Source of the DNA: Gammaproteobacteria bacterium
Lineage (GTDB): Bacteria; Pseudomonadota; Gammaproteobacteria; CAISUE01
Direction of reading: 5' to 3'
Assembly (NCBI GenBank): GCA_021156105.1
Contig: JAJNBD010000002.1
Coordinates: 123,701-187,700 of the forward strand
DNA: 64,000 nt
Shown here: positions 1 to 8,611 of the stretch, piece after piece
Layout of the letters: every line of letters begins with the position of its first letter
How positions within the stretch are numbered: the first letter of the stretch is position 1
Translations under genes and position numbers: made by a program
The notes under the pieces: model-generated
What the model was told of the DNA's origin: nothing
Database searches by the model: none
What the model saw: only the letters and a program-made list of their open reading frames with translations

Positions 1-1
1 G

Positions 2-229
2 CTACGACGCCCTGAGCGTTTTGAAAATATCTTGCTTGCTTGTGAAGCATGTTTTATTACGCACCAGTATCCAGATCACTCCGAATTTCTATTAAAAACA
101 TTATCTGACCTTCGGGAAAAATTAAAAGAAACAAAACCAGCTTTGGCGAATGCAGGAAAAGCATTAAAAAATATTTATCGCCAAATGAAGCTGGATTGTT
201 TGAAAAAAATACTACTACCCACAAATTAA
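2..229 (+). CDS. cca: CCA-adding tRNA nucleotidyltransferase, C-terminal fragment
   Basis: The frame is open from the left edge and ends at a TAA at 227-229, so only about 75 C-terminal residues are visible. The segment begins RRPERFENILLACEA, which closely matches the conserved 'RRPERFE-LLACEAD' region near the end of bacterial CCA-adding enzymes (tRNA 3'-end maturation). The catalytic head lies outside the window. An internal TTG at 32 could be miscalled as a start, but the match continues upstream of it. The next gene starts 7 bases later, so the two are probably co-transcribed. Identification rests on one short conserved block. Confidence 0.7.
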   Translation, partial: LRRPERFENILLACEACFITHQYPDHSEFLLKTLSDLREKLKETKPALANAGKALKNIYRQMKLDCLKKILLPTN

Positions 230-236
230 AATTTTT

Positions 237-692
237 ATGCAAGTTAAATCCGCACGAGCACAATTACATCATGAGCTTTCACGCTTTATTATAATTGGTA
301 TTATTGCCACGCTTTTTGATTTTTCCTTATATTCTATCGGCCACCGATGGCTAAACCTGCCATATGCAATGGCAAAAACTTTTTCCTTTATTTGTGGTAG
401 TTGCTTAGCATATTTTTTGAATAAGCATTTTACTTTCAAGCAAGAAAAACACCAGGCTGGTCAAATGCTTCGCTTTGTCATACTGTATGTTTTAACCATG
501 TTAGTAAACGTTGCCGTAAATAGCAGCAGCATTGCACTCTTAACACAAAAGATTTCTATTGCGTGGTTAACAAAATCAGAAATATTGATTTTTTCATTTG
601 TCATTGCAACAGGGACTAGTACAGTGCTCAACTTTATTGGTCAAAAATTTTGGGTGTTTAAGTCGGCAAAACAAATACCAGAGTTTGTCTAA
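237..692 (+). CDS. GtrA-family membrane protein
   Basis: This 151-residue protein has four predicted membrane segments (about 15-37, 45-62, 80-100, 117-140) with the FN(K)-F-F signature after the second (YFLNKHFTF) and a similar NFIGQKFWVF near the C-terminus. That is the layout of the GtrA/DPMS-associated family, whose members are proposed to flip or support use of polyprenyl-phosphate sugars at the inner membrane. The ATG follows cca by 7 bases with no clear Shine-Dalgarno sequence. Its neighbours are polysaccharide genes on the opposite strand. A role with a polyprenyl-phosphate sugar is inferred from family and context only. Confidence 0.8.
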   Translation: MQVKSARAQLHHELSRFIIIGIIATLFDFSLYSIGHRWLNLPYAMAKTFSFICGSCLAYFLNKHFTFKQEKHQAGQMLRFVILYVLTMLVNVAVNSSSIALLTQKISIAWLTKSEILIFSFVIATGTSTVLNFIGQKFWVFKSAKQIPEFV

Positions 693-697
693 GCTTT

Positions 698-1510
698 TTA
701 GAACAGCCCGCGCCATTTGGAAAAATAAATTAATCCTGATTTTATTAAATGTAACTTCATTTTTAAAGATTTATGGCCTTCACGTGCCCAGACATGAGTT
801 ACTTTAAAAGAGGGTAAGTATTTTACTTTGGCATGCTGACGAACGCGTCGCCCGATATCTGAATCTTCATAATATAAAAAATAATCCGGATCAAAACCCG
901 AGATTTTTTTTAAGAGAGATGTCCTGAAAAAAAGGCAACACCCACTGGGTGATAAGATATCTTGCTCTACATCCCAATCAATATGTCGCAGCTCAAAAGC
1001 ATCCATGCGTTTTTGGAATATTTTCTTTATGAAAGAAGGGGCCATGCCACGTAAAAATAAATCCCATAAAGTGGGGTCGAGGCGGTGAACATAATGTCGC
1101 TGGCCATCTTCACCAAATACCGCCGGGCAAAGTAAGCCAACATTTGGGTGCGTTTCCAGGTATTGAACAGCTTCTAGCAGTGCTTGTTGGTCAAGATAAG
1201 CATCGGGATTTAAAATAAGATGATATTTTGCTTGTGTTTGGTTAATTGCTTGATTATTCGCAATGCCATAGCCAAGATTTTTAGTATTCTGAATAATGCT
1301 GGGGTGTAACAAAGAGAATTTTTCTGCTAGCGCTTGTAGTGAAGCCGCGTTTTCTTGGCTGCTGTTATTATCAACCAAAAATAGCTGAACATTGTTATTG
1401 AGCACTTTTGCCGCAGCGCTAAGATGCTCCAAAGTTTTCTCTAATACGGCGAGTTCTAAGCGATAGACAACAATGCTGATGGATAATAAATAATTTTTCA
1501 TTATAGCCAC
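698..1510 (-). CDS. Glycosyltransferase family 2 (rhamnosyltransferase-like)
   Basis: The protein has 270 residues. The N-terminal half is a GT-A fold: a SIVVYR strand near residue 12, FLVDNNSS near 43-50, and NPDAYL at the DXD position. A later region (PSGCCLFFRTSLLKKISGFD, then YYEDSDIGRR) is the acceptor-side ED motif typical of WcaA/RfbN-like GT2 enzymes. It would transfer an activated sugar to a growing surface glycan on the cytoplasmic face. The GTG at 1510 shares one base with the wecB stop, and an ATG at 1501 is an equally good start. It is the last gene of the minus-strand polysaccharide run. Confidence 0.85.
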   Translation of the reverse strand: MAIMKNYLLSISIVVYRLELAVLEKTLEHLSAAAKVLNNNVQLFLVDNNSSQENAASLQALAEKFSLLHPSIIQNTKNLGYGIANNQAINQTQAKYHLILNPDAYLDQQALLEAVQYLETHPNVGLLCPAVFGEDGQRHYVHRLDPTLWDLFLRGMAPSFIKKIFQKRMDAFELRHIDWDVEQDILSPSGCCLFFRTSLLKKISGFDPDYFLYYEDSDIGRRVRQHAKVKYLPSFKVTHVWAREGHKSLKMKLHLIKSGLIYFSKWRGLF

Positions 1511-2631
1511 TATTTTAAATGCATGATCGTTTTTTCTGCTGCTTTGCCATCACCATATGGGTTATGCGCATGGCTCATCGCTTGATACATTGCTTGATCT
1601 TCTAGCAGACGTGAAGCTTCAAGCACAATCTTTTCTTGATCTGTCCCCACCAGTCGAGCGGTCCCTGCTGCAACGCCCTCTGGACGCTCAGTTGTGTCTC
1701 GCATAACTAAAACAGGCTTGCCTAAAGATGGAGCTTCTTCTTGTACACCGCCAGAATCTGTCAAAATAAAATGACAGCGGTTAATCAAATAAACAAATGG
1801 TAAGTAATCCAATGGGGCAATTAAATGCACATTTGAAACGCCAGTCAGAATTTCTTTAACAGGTACTTGTACATTTGGATTTAAATGCACTGGGTAAATA
1901 ATTTCAATGTTATCTTGATATTTTTCTGCTAGATGTCGTAGCGCTCGGCAAATATGCTGGAAGCCTTCGCCAAAATTCTCACGCCGATGTCCGGTGACAA
2001 GGATAAGTTTTTTCTTGGTGTTTAAAAATGCAAATTGATTATTGAACTGATCTTGCAAGGATTTAGAGTTGTTGATTTTTTCAACGGTTAATAATAGCGC
2101 ATCAATAACAGTGTTACCGGTGATAAAAATATTTTTTTCAGCAATACCTTCATGACGTAAATTTTTTGCGGCTTCCTCTGTTGGGGGGAAGTGCAAATCA
2201 GCAATAACGCTAGTCAGCTTGCGGTTCATTTCTTCAGGCCAGGGTGAATAAATATTGCCAGTGCGTAAGCCAGCTTCTAAATGACCAACAGGAATTTTGT
2301 GATAAAACGCTGCTAACGAAGTAGCAAAAGTAGTTGTCGTATCACCTTGCACAAGAATGCGGTCAGGCTGGCAGTCTGCAAAAATGCCTGGCATTTGAAG
2401 GATGATTTCAGAGGTAATATCCGCAAGGCTTTGATTAGGCCGCATGATATTAAGATCATAGTCTGGTTTGATTTCAAATAAGTTTAATACTTGGTCAAGC
2501 ATAGAACGATGCTGAGCTGTGACACAAACTTTAACAGTAAAAGCCGGATCTTTTTGCAAAGCTAAAACAATAGGGGCCATTTTAATGGCTTCAGGGCGTG
2601 TTCCAAAGACACAAAGAATTTTTTTCGTCAT
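1510..2631 (-). CDS. wecB: UDP-N-acetylglucosamine 2-epimerase (non-hydrolysing)
   Basis: This enzyme interconverts UDP-GlcNAc and UDP-ManNAc, supplying ManNAc-type sugars for surface glycans. The 373 residues match the family length. The N-terminus shows [12 protein letters not shown], the middle [10 protein letters not shown] and [11 protein letters not shown], and the C-terminal half [16 protein letters not shown] followed by RDTTERPE. All are hallmark motifs of the GT-B-like epimerase fold. The ATG has a good upstream AGGTAAAAG. It lies 58 bases after the next upstream gene and runs into the GT2 gene, so it belongs to the polysaccharide operon. Confidence 0.93.
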   Translation of the reverse strand: MTKKILCVFGTRPEAIKMAPIVLALQKDPAFTVKVCVTAQHRSMLDQVLNLFEIKPDYDLNIMRPNQSLADITSEIILQMPGIFADCQPDRILVQGDTTTTFATSLAAFYHKIPVGHLEAGLRTGNIYSPWPEEMNRKLTSVIADLHFPPTEEAAKNLRHEGIAEKNIFITGNTVIDALLLTVEKINNSKSLQDQFNNQFAFLNTKKKLILVTGHRRENFGEGFQHICRALRHLAEKYQDNIEIIYPVHLNPNVQVPVKEILTGVSNVHLIAPLDYLPFVYLINRCHFILTDSGGVQEEAPSLGKPVLVMRDTTERPEGVAAGTARLVGTDQEKIVLEASRLLEDQAMYQAMSHAHNPYGDGKAAEKTIMHLK

Positions 2632-2689
2632 CTTTTACCTTCTAAAAAATTTGCTTTAATAAAAGTGTTTATTAACAGTTTTTACGCTG

Positions 2690-3784
2690 TTATGCTAAAT
2701 TTTCAATTGTTGTTACAAAATTTTCTAAGCGTGCATCCCAGCTATTCTCTTTTCTAAAAATTACCACAGAATCTAACAAGGGTTGATAGTTCATGGCACT
2801 TGATAGCGTTTCTTCAATATTCGATTGATTCACAACAAATACACCAGGTATTTTACTGCGATAATGCATTTCGCCAAAATCCGTGGAAAGAATGGGTAAG
2901 CCCATTGCAGCATATTCATAGTATTTAATTGGGTCAACGCCAATTGTTAGTGCATTTAACTTGAAAGGAATCAGGCCTGCCGAGAAGTCGCATAAATATT
3001 TGCCGATCTCTTGATGTGGGCAAGGCGGTAATATTTCAATATTCTTTGGTAAGTTTTCTGTGGTTTTGGTAAAACAAGGGCCAATTAAACGAAAAGTAAA
3101 TTGGGGGAATTTGTTCGCCATCTGGCAAACTAAATCCCAGTCAAACCAAGCACCGAGAGTGCCAATATAACCAAACACTGTTGGCTTGTTAGGCTGCATT
3201 AAAGGTGGTGGCAACACTGAAAATTCAGCGGCGTTAAAAATTTTTGCAAGATTTTTATTTGCCTTAGAAAACTTATTCGCTAAAAAAGTTGAAGAGACAA
3301 TAAGTTGTGAAACTTTTTTGGCAATTTTGCTTTCAACTTGTTGAATATGCCAGCGCGAAATTCCTCGATGAAATTCTGGAAAGTCATCCATGGCATCATA
3401 AAAAGAAATGCCTTGGTGTTGCTGTAAAAGATGCAGCGCAAGTTTACAAGGCTTGCCAATACCAAGAATTGCGCCTTCTTGTAACCAAGTATTTAATTTT
3501 TTTAGTGGTCCACGTAATAAAATTTGATTTAAAATATTTATACCCGGCAAAGGCTCAATAGGTAATGCGGGTAATTTTATTAAGCTAACATTTTCTGCGA
3601 CTGGCGTTCCTTGCTGATGAATTTTTCCTGAGCGAAAAAAATCTTCAAGTCGTGGTAAGCGCACAGGGTAAGGTTCAACCCATAATACTTCATAGCCTTG
3701 CTGTAAAAATTTCTCAATAACAAAGTGTGGCCTTTGCTTGTAGGAAGACCAGAATACAGGTGAGAAGTAAAGTAATTTTTTCAT
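2690..3784 (-). CDS. GT-B glycosyltransferase (group 1-like)
   Basis: The 364-residue protein starts KLLYFSPVFWSSYKQRPHF, the N-terminal pattern of GT-B transferases that share the 'FS...W.Y..QRPQ' opening. The same architecture forms the N-terminal half of the 699-residue protein at 5303-7402. A glycine-rich GYIGTLGAWFDW near residue 205 and PIKYYEYAAMGLPILST near 290 mark the C-terminal nucleotide-sugar lobe. It starts one base after the stop of the upstream GT-C gene, so translation is probably coupled. The donor and acceptor cannot be read from sequence. Confidence 0.82.
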   Translation of the reverse strand: MKKLLYFSPVFWSSYKQRPHFVIEKFLQQGYEVLWVEPYPVRLPRLEDFFRSGKIHQQGTPVAENVSLIKLPALPIEPLPGINILNQILLRGPLKKLNTWLQEGAILGIGKPCKLALHLLQQHQGISFYDAMDDFPEFHRGISRWHIQQVESKIAKKVSQLIVSSTFLANKFSKANKNLAKIFNAAEFSVLPPPLMQPNKPTVFGYIGTLGAWFDWDLVCQMANKFPQFTFRLIGPCFTKTTENLPKNIEILPPCPHQEIGKYLCDFSAGLIPFKLNALTIGVDPIKYYEYAAMGLPILSTDFGEMHYRSKIPGVFVVNQSNIEETLSSAMNYQPLLDSVVIFRKENSWDARLENFVTTIENLA

Positions 3785-3785
3785 A

Positions 3786-5306
3786 CTAGTTTTGAGACTT
3801 TTCTAAAACCCATAAGTAATAATGGGATGGATCAAAGGTATAAGTTTTTACGTGCCGATAGCCTGCTTGAATAGCTGCTTGGTATAAAGCTAGCCTAGCA
3901 GGACTTTCTTGCGACATTTCTTTTTCTTTGAGTGTCACTAAGATGATGTATTGTGGTGCTTGCTTAACCACATATTGTGCAACTTCTGCTGTGGTCATGC
4001 GGGTGGTTGCTATAGTGCGCTCATTTAAACCAACAACATCAATGTCGTTCCAGCCGCTATAAAAAGGTATGGCGCCACTATCACCTGTTGCAATTGCTTT
4101 GCCTTGATGTGGCATTTGAGCTAATAATTTCCCAAGCTGGATATGCGCATTGCTTAAGCCATTGGCATACATGGCTGTGCCATGAATATAATTTTGAAAC
4201 CGATGTTCTGCTCTAATTTGATGTGCTTGTAGTAAAAGGCAAAGAAATAAAAAACCACAAAAAATTATTTTAGCTTTTTGTTGCCATAGCTGAAAAGTTA
4301 GCGGTAAAACTAGCAATATAGCCCAAATAGGGTAAATATAACGATCATTAAAATTCATGATAGGTTTAGTCTTGGCGACCATCATGAAAATAACTGCAGC
4401 TAACAAGAAAAGTGTCAAGGCAACAATCTTTTTTTGCCTCAAGGTAAGAATAAACGCAATGGCTGAGGCAAGAATAAGATAATGATGATCCTGAACAAAA
4501 TCTACAATTGAGGGAAAGCCGGGTAGTAAAGATTTATTTTTATAAACATCGTTTTGCAACATTTTGACATAAAATGAGAGAGGAAATAGTTGGTGAAAGT
4601 AAAAATAATGCCAAGCTTGATAGGCTAATACCGGCAGTAGATAAGCTAAGCAAAGTGTAGTAATAATAAGCTTATATTGTTGTCTTTTTTCCCATAGTAA
4701 GGCAAGAAAAATAATTGCCGTAAAAATATAGCCTTCAGGCCTAAGTAGGCTTAAGCATAATGCGATTAGTCCAAAGAGAAATAGTTTTTTCCAATTGAGA
4801 ATGTTTTCTTTGCGTATAAGGTAGATGAAGTTCGTCAGGAGTAAAAAAAAGCAAAGTAAAAATAAATTTGTTTCAAGGCCAGAAATTGAATGAACGGCAG
4901 TGTCAACCTCGGCGAAAAAAAATGAGAAAAATAAGGCAGTGCAGATAGTATAAAAAGCATTACGCTGGATTATAACAGTAGTGCCGCCTATCACTAGCAT
5001 TAACACAGCAGCAGTTATGCCTAAGACTTTGGTGTAGATAATTGGTGATAGGTTGAGGTGGAAGCCAAGCGCCATTAATAGCATGTGTAAAAAGCTGGTA
5101 TAGCCTTCAATTGGAGCTTGACCAACATTCCAACTGATGATGCCTGTTGTAGCAAAGTTTTGCGCATAACGAAAAGTAATATAACTATCATCAACAGTAT
5201 AAGGCCATAATTTACTTACAGCCCATAGATAAACCAAAAGGCTCGGTAAGCAAATTAAGAAAAATCCAGTGAAGTTTAATAAGGCGCGTTTTAAACTTTG
5301 ATTCAT
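3786..5306 (-). CDS. GT-C membrane glycosyltransferase, arabinofuranosyltransferase (AftB)-like
   Basis: This 506-residue polytopic protein has about ten or more hydrophobic segments and a soluble C-terminal tail. After the first helix comes VDDSYITFRYAQNF, then GIISWNVG and EGYTSFLHM. That arrangement (DD-YI-FRYA-N ... G--WN-G ... EGYT-FL) is shared by AftB-type arabinofuranosyltransferases and Legionella LphB-like proteins, which use polyprenyl-phosphate sugars on the periplasmic side. The paired Asp residues are the expected catalytic site. The gene overlaps the upstream 699-residue gene by ATGA. The sugar itself is an inference, taken up in the findings. Confidence 0.75.
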   Translation of the reverse strand: MNQSLKRALLNFTGFFLICLPSLLVYLWAVSKLWPYTVDDSYITFRYAQNFATTGIISWNVGQAPIEGYTSFLHMLLMALGFHLNLSPIIYTKVLGITAAVLMLVIGGTTVIIQRNAFYTICTALFFSFFFAEVDTAVHSISGLETNLFLLCFFLLLTNFIYLIRKENILNWKKLFLFGLIALCLSLLRPEGYIFTAIIFLALLWEKRQQYKLIITTLCLAYLLPVLAYQAWHYFYFHQLFPLSFYVKMLQNDVYKNKSLLPGFPSIVDFVQDHHYLILASAIAFILTLRQKKIVALTLFLLAAVIFMMVAKTKPIMNFNDRYIYPIWAILLVLPLTFQLWQQKAKIIFCGFLFLCLLLQAHQIRAEHRFQNYIHGTAMYANGLSNAHIQLGKLLAQMPHQGKAIATGDSGAIPFYSGWNDIDVVGLNERTIATTRMTTAEVAQYVVKQAPQYIILVTLKEKEMSQESPARLALYQAAIQAGYRHVKTYTFDPSHYYLWVLEKSQN

Positions 5307-7402
5307 GGTTTGCTCGGATTATTTAGTAGTATTTGTTTCAAAAAACGTTTTAATGAAAACCCCCGACGTGCTTTATGGGGTACCCAGGGTCCCCATTTTT
5401 TTTCAAAAATTGCTTTATTCTTTTCAAACAAGGCTTTTTTGCGCTCTGCGCCTATTTTGTCAAAGCTAGCGGATAAATGATGGTGAACAAACACATCTTC
5501 AGCGCAAGCCACTTCAAAGCCGGTATTTTTAATCCGCATGGAATAATCATCGTCTTCAAAAAACCCGAGACCAAATGCTTCGTCTAAGAGACCAACTTTT
5601 TCAAAAGCTTTACGGGAAATTATAGCGCAAAACAAAGCTGCAACTTGTAGTTTGAGTGTGTCGCCCATGTGATTATAAATATAGGTACGGCTTTTCTCAA
5701 TCATGTCATCCATGGTCTGGTAGGTTAAGAAAATATTTGCTTCATTGCCAATATTGTTAGTTACTGGGCCAAGCATGCCTAAAGATGGATTTTTAATAAA
5801 ATGAGAGACTAATGTTCTAAGCCAGCCTGGAGAGACGAAAGTATCGTTATTAAGAATGACTAAGTATTCGCCTTTGGCGGCTTTTAATCCATCGTTATTG
5901 CCGCCAGCAAAGCCTTTATTTATGGTATTAAGAATTAAATGATAGTTAGGTCTTGAAGCACAATATTCTTTTAAGTAGTCTGGTGTGTCATCTGTCGACG
6001 CGTTATCAACAAGAATAACCTCATAGTTGGAATAATCAGTGTTTTGCTCAATGCTTTGTAAGCAAGCTTTGGTAAAGCTTAAATTGTTATAAGTTAAAAT
6101 AATAATACTTACGAGAGGAGCTGGAATGTTTTCTAAAGCAGTTTCAAATTGCTTAACGCGGTTTTGCCAAGTTTGTTGTTGGGCATAAGACTTTCTTGCC
6201 TCGCAAAGTTTTAGGTTATGAGCTTCTGTAAGTGCTAAATTAATGCTTGCAATAAAACTTGAAGCATCAGTAGCTAGGTGAACTAAATTGTCGAAATCTT
6301 TTAATTCAGGTAAATCAATAGAAACTACGGGTTTGCCAGCGGCTAAATATTCATAAGCTTTAACAGGGTTAGTAGCAAGCGTCAAAGGTACAACTTTAAA
6401 AGGAATGATGGCAACTGTAAAAGCATAAAGATAATAAGGGATTTGCTGATAACTTACTTCGCCCGTAAATTTAACATTTGCAAGATCTTTTAATTGATTT
6501 TTGACATTGGCAGTATCATTACCAATTAATAGAATTAATTTATCTGGAAATGCTTTAGCGACTTCTCTTACTAAGTTAACATCAAACCATTCTGCAATGG
6601 CGCCAAAATAACCAAGAATATCTCTACCAAGTTCGTCTTGATAAATTTCTTGAGGTGTAGTTGCAAAGTGTTTATATTCACAGGCATTGCGGATAAGAGC
6701 ATTTTTGGTGGTTAATTTTTGATTGATGTCATAGAGTTTGGCTGAAGTTGATACCACAAGATCTGCGCGATGAATCATTTCATCTTCTAGCTTAGAGAAA
6801 GGATACACCTGATCTGAAAAACCTTCGTGGTAATCCATGCAGTCATAAATAATTTTTGTATTAGGAATCAGATTAGCAAGGGGATACCAAAAGGGATGGT
6901 CAATAACAATATTTACTTCTTCTTTAAAGTTTATGTGCCCTAAAAATTTAGCAAGTGCTGTACGCAATTCGAGTAAGGTTTTTTTACTGGGTGGTGCCTT
7001 ATAAATACTAATTTTATTTGGAATGCTTAGTTTTAACTGGTATAAAACATGATTATTAGAAAGTTTTTCCAGGTTAAAATTGGGTTTTAGCGAAAAACCT
7101 ATTTCGCTGGATACATAAAAAGTGTTATAGCCTTGGGCGGCAAAATTAGCAGCTAGCTGTTGGGGACGCTGGTAGCGGAAATGCCAGTCTATGACGCCAA
7201 AAACAATTATATTTTTTTGTTTGCCATCTGTTGATTGGAGGTTAATAGCCTCGTGCATGTTTTGAGTTTTTGACGGCGCAGTAACGCCTTCTAACGCATA
7301 AATCATTTTGGTTTTAAATGATTGTGGCAGCATGCGAAGCGTTTTTTTGATGGCTTTTTTTACTAAGGGTTTTAACTGGCTTGTTATATTGGATGCGGAC
7401 AT
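5303..7402 (-). CDS. Two-domain glycosyltransferase: GT-B (group 1) fused to GT2
   Basis: The 699 residues hold two enzymes. About 60-425 is a GT-B domain (FGVIDWHFRYQRPQQLAANF, GYFGAIAEWFDVNLV, NPVKAYEYLAAGKPVVS). About 430-690 is a GT-A family 2 domain (VSIIILTYNN, VILVDNASTDDT, ILNNDTFVSPGWL, GFFEDDDYSMRI). Each half keeps its donor-site motifs, so both may be active and add two sugars in sequence. The ATG has an AGGAAG six bases upstream. The stop overlaps the next gene by ATGA. Similar fusions occur in O-antigen and capsule loci, but the linkages made here are unknown. Confidence 0.85.
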   Translation of the reverse strand: MSASNITSQLKPLVKKAIKKTLRMLPQSFKTKMIYALEGVTAPSKTQNMHEAINLQSTDGKQKNIIVFGVIDWHFRYQRPQQLAANFAAQGYNTFYVSSEIGFSLKPNFNLEKLSNNHVLYQLKLSIPNKISIYKAPPSKKTLLELRTALAKFLGHINFKEEVNIVIDHPFWYPLANLIPNTKIIYDCMDYHEGFSDQVYPFSKLEDEMIHRADLVVSTSAKLYDINQKLTTKNALIRNACEYKHFATTPQEIYQDELGRDILGYFGAIAEWFDVNLVREVAKAFPDKLILLIGNDTANVKNQLKDLANVKFTGEVSYQQIPYYLYAFTVAIIPFKVVPLTLATNPVKAYEYLAAGKPVVSIDLPELKDFDNLVHLATDASSFIASINLALTEAHNLKLCEARKSYAQQQTWQNRVKQFETALENIPAPLVSIIILTYNNLSFTKACLQSIEQNTDYSNYEVILVDNASTDDTPDYLKEYCASRPNYHLILNTINKGFAGGNNDGLKAAKGEYLVILNNDTFVSPGWLRTLVSHFIKNPSLGMLGPVTNNIGNEANIFLTYQTMDDMIEKSRTYIYNHMGDTLKLQVAALFCAIISRKAFEKVGLLDEAFGLGFFEDDDYSMRIKNTGFEVACAEDVFVHHHLSASFDKIGAERKKALFEKNKAIFEKKWGPWVPHKARRGFSLKRFLKQILLNNPSKP

Positions 7403-7405
7403 TTA

Positions 7406-8611
7406 TTACTTCCTGAATTTTTTTACACAACTTTTTATCAGTTGACGAAAGATATAAGGAATTGCTTCTCGCAAAGAAATATCTTTTCCTACGGCTAATT
7501 TTTTGCGGGCTTCTTGTAGGCAGGCTTCTAAGTTTTTTATTTCCGCTGCTTTTTGAGAAAAAAATATTTTGATATTATTTTTGGCAAATATATATTCTGG
7601 GTTAATGCTATTTGAAAAATTCATAATGCAATTGATGATTTCTTCGAGCCCTTTTTCTGGTTTGACTGGATAGAGATTATCCATTGAGGCTTTAATAGCT
7701 TCTCGATATTTGGGGTTCTCATGAAGCGCTTCTATAAGTGTTTTTAATGATAAATTATCTTTTTGGTGTACCAGCACAATGCCTTCTTGTGCTAGTCGCC
7801 ATTCGAGCGAGTTTTCTGTTTCAGGCTTTGCCAATAAAAGAACAGGGACCTGGGCATAAAGCGCATCAAAAATAGCACCAGAAGTATCTGATAAAACCAC
7901 ATCCGCATTATTTAATAATTCTAAAAGGTTTTTCTTGTGATCAAACACATTGTTGAAGTTATCTTTAACAAGTTTGACTCTTTCTGGTTCTAGAAAACTT
8001 GTTCCATGGTGTAATTTAACAGTAATTTCAAACTTATCGGACGGCAAAGCGCTTAATTCTGGAAGGCAATGCTCGATTGAAGCATGCGAGCCATAAGTGG
8101 GCAGATAAAGAACACGAATTTTTTCAGAAGATTTTGTTTCTTTTTTATAACCACAAAACTTAAGTGGACCAATAAGTTTCGTTTTTGCAAAGGTTTCAAA
8201 AAAAGCTTGATCGTAAGTGCTTGCGCAAAAGATAAGATCAAATAAAACTGCTCCACCACCAAAGGTAAATTCTGGTTTAGCAAAACCATATAAATATTTA
8301 AAATTAAATTCCGCTTTAACATCAACAAGATAAGGCAGATAAGGATAAAAAGCAATTTTATATTTCTTTTTGGCTGCTTCAGTCTGGCTGATGATCGGTA
8401 AATTTTTATTCTTCAGTGTATTAATAGTATCTTGGAACATTTCCTGCCAACGCTCTTCCATCGCTTTATCTTCAGAGACTATGTTATCTGGCACGCAAAT
8501 ATCAAAAGAAATATTTAACTCAATTAAGCGCCGGATAAGAGGCGCTAATGTGTCATGTAAGATAAGGTTGTGTAGGCAAATTGCAACTTGTTTTTCTATT
8601 AGCATACTCAC
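7406..8611 (-). CDS. CDP-glycerol glycerophosphotransferase-like (TagB/TagF family)
   Basis: The protein has 401 residues. The C-terminal two-thirds shows the TagF-type signature: RVLYLPTYGSHASIEH, an EITVKLHHGT strand with a conserved His near 200, and DVVLSDTSGAIFDALYAQVPVLLL. In relatives such motifs bind a CDP-alditol and transfer alditol-phosphate to a glycan. The start is a GTG overlapping the upstream ABC ATPase stop (GTGA), with an ATG two codons later as alternative. The cytidylyltransferase-HAD fusion at 10721-12229 is the natural source of a CDP-linked donor. Which alditol is used cannot be told. Confidence 0.78.
   Translation of the reverse strand: MSMLIEKQVAICLHNLILHDTLAPLIRRLIELNISFDICVPDNIVSEDKAMEERWQEMFQDTINTLKNKNLPIISQTEAAKKKYKIAFYPYLPYLVDVKAEFNFKYLYGFAKPEFTFGGGAVLFDLIFCASTYDQAFFETFAKTKLIGPLKFCGYKKETKSSEKIRVLYLPTYGSHASIEHCLPELSALPSDKFEITVKLHHGTSFLEPERVKLVKDNFNNVFDHKKNLLELLNNADVVLSDTSGAIFDALYAQVPVLLLAKPETENSLEWRLAQEGIVLVHQKDNLSLKTLIEALHENPKYREAIKASMDNLYPVKPEKGLEEIINCIMNFSNSINPEYIFAKNNIKIFFSQKAAEIKNLEACLQEARKKLAVGKDISLREAIPYIFRQLIKSCVKKFRK

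Noticed and set aside
8053-8355. 100-residue ORF inside the TagF-like gene
   Set aside because: Same strand, different frame, leucine-rich translation without its own ribosome site; the TagF-like motifs run straight through the region.
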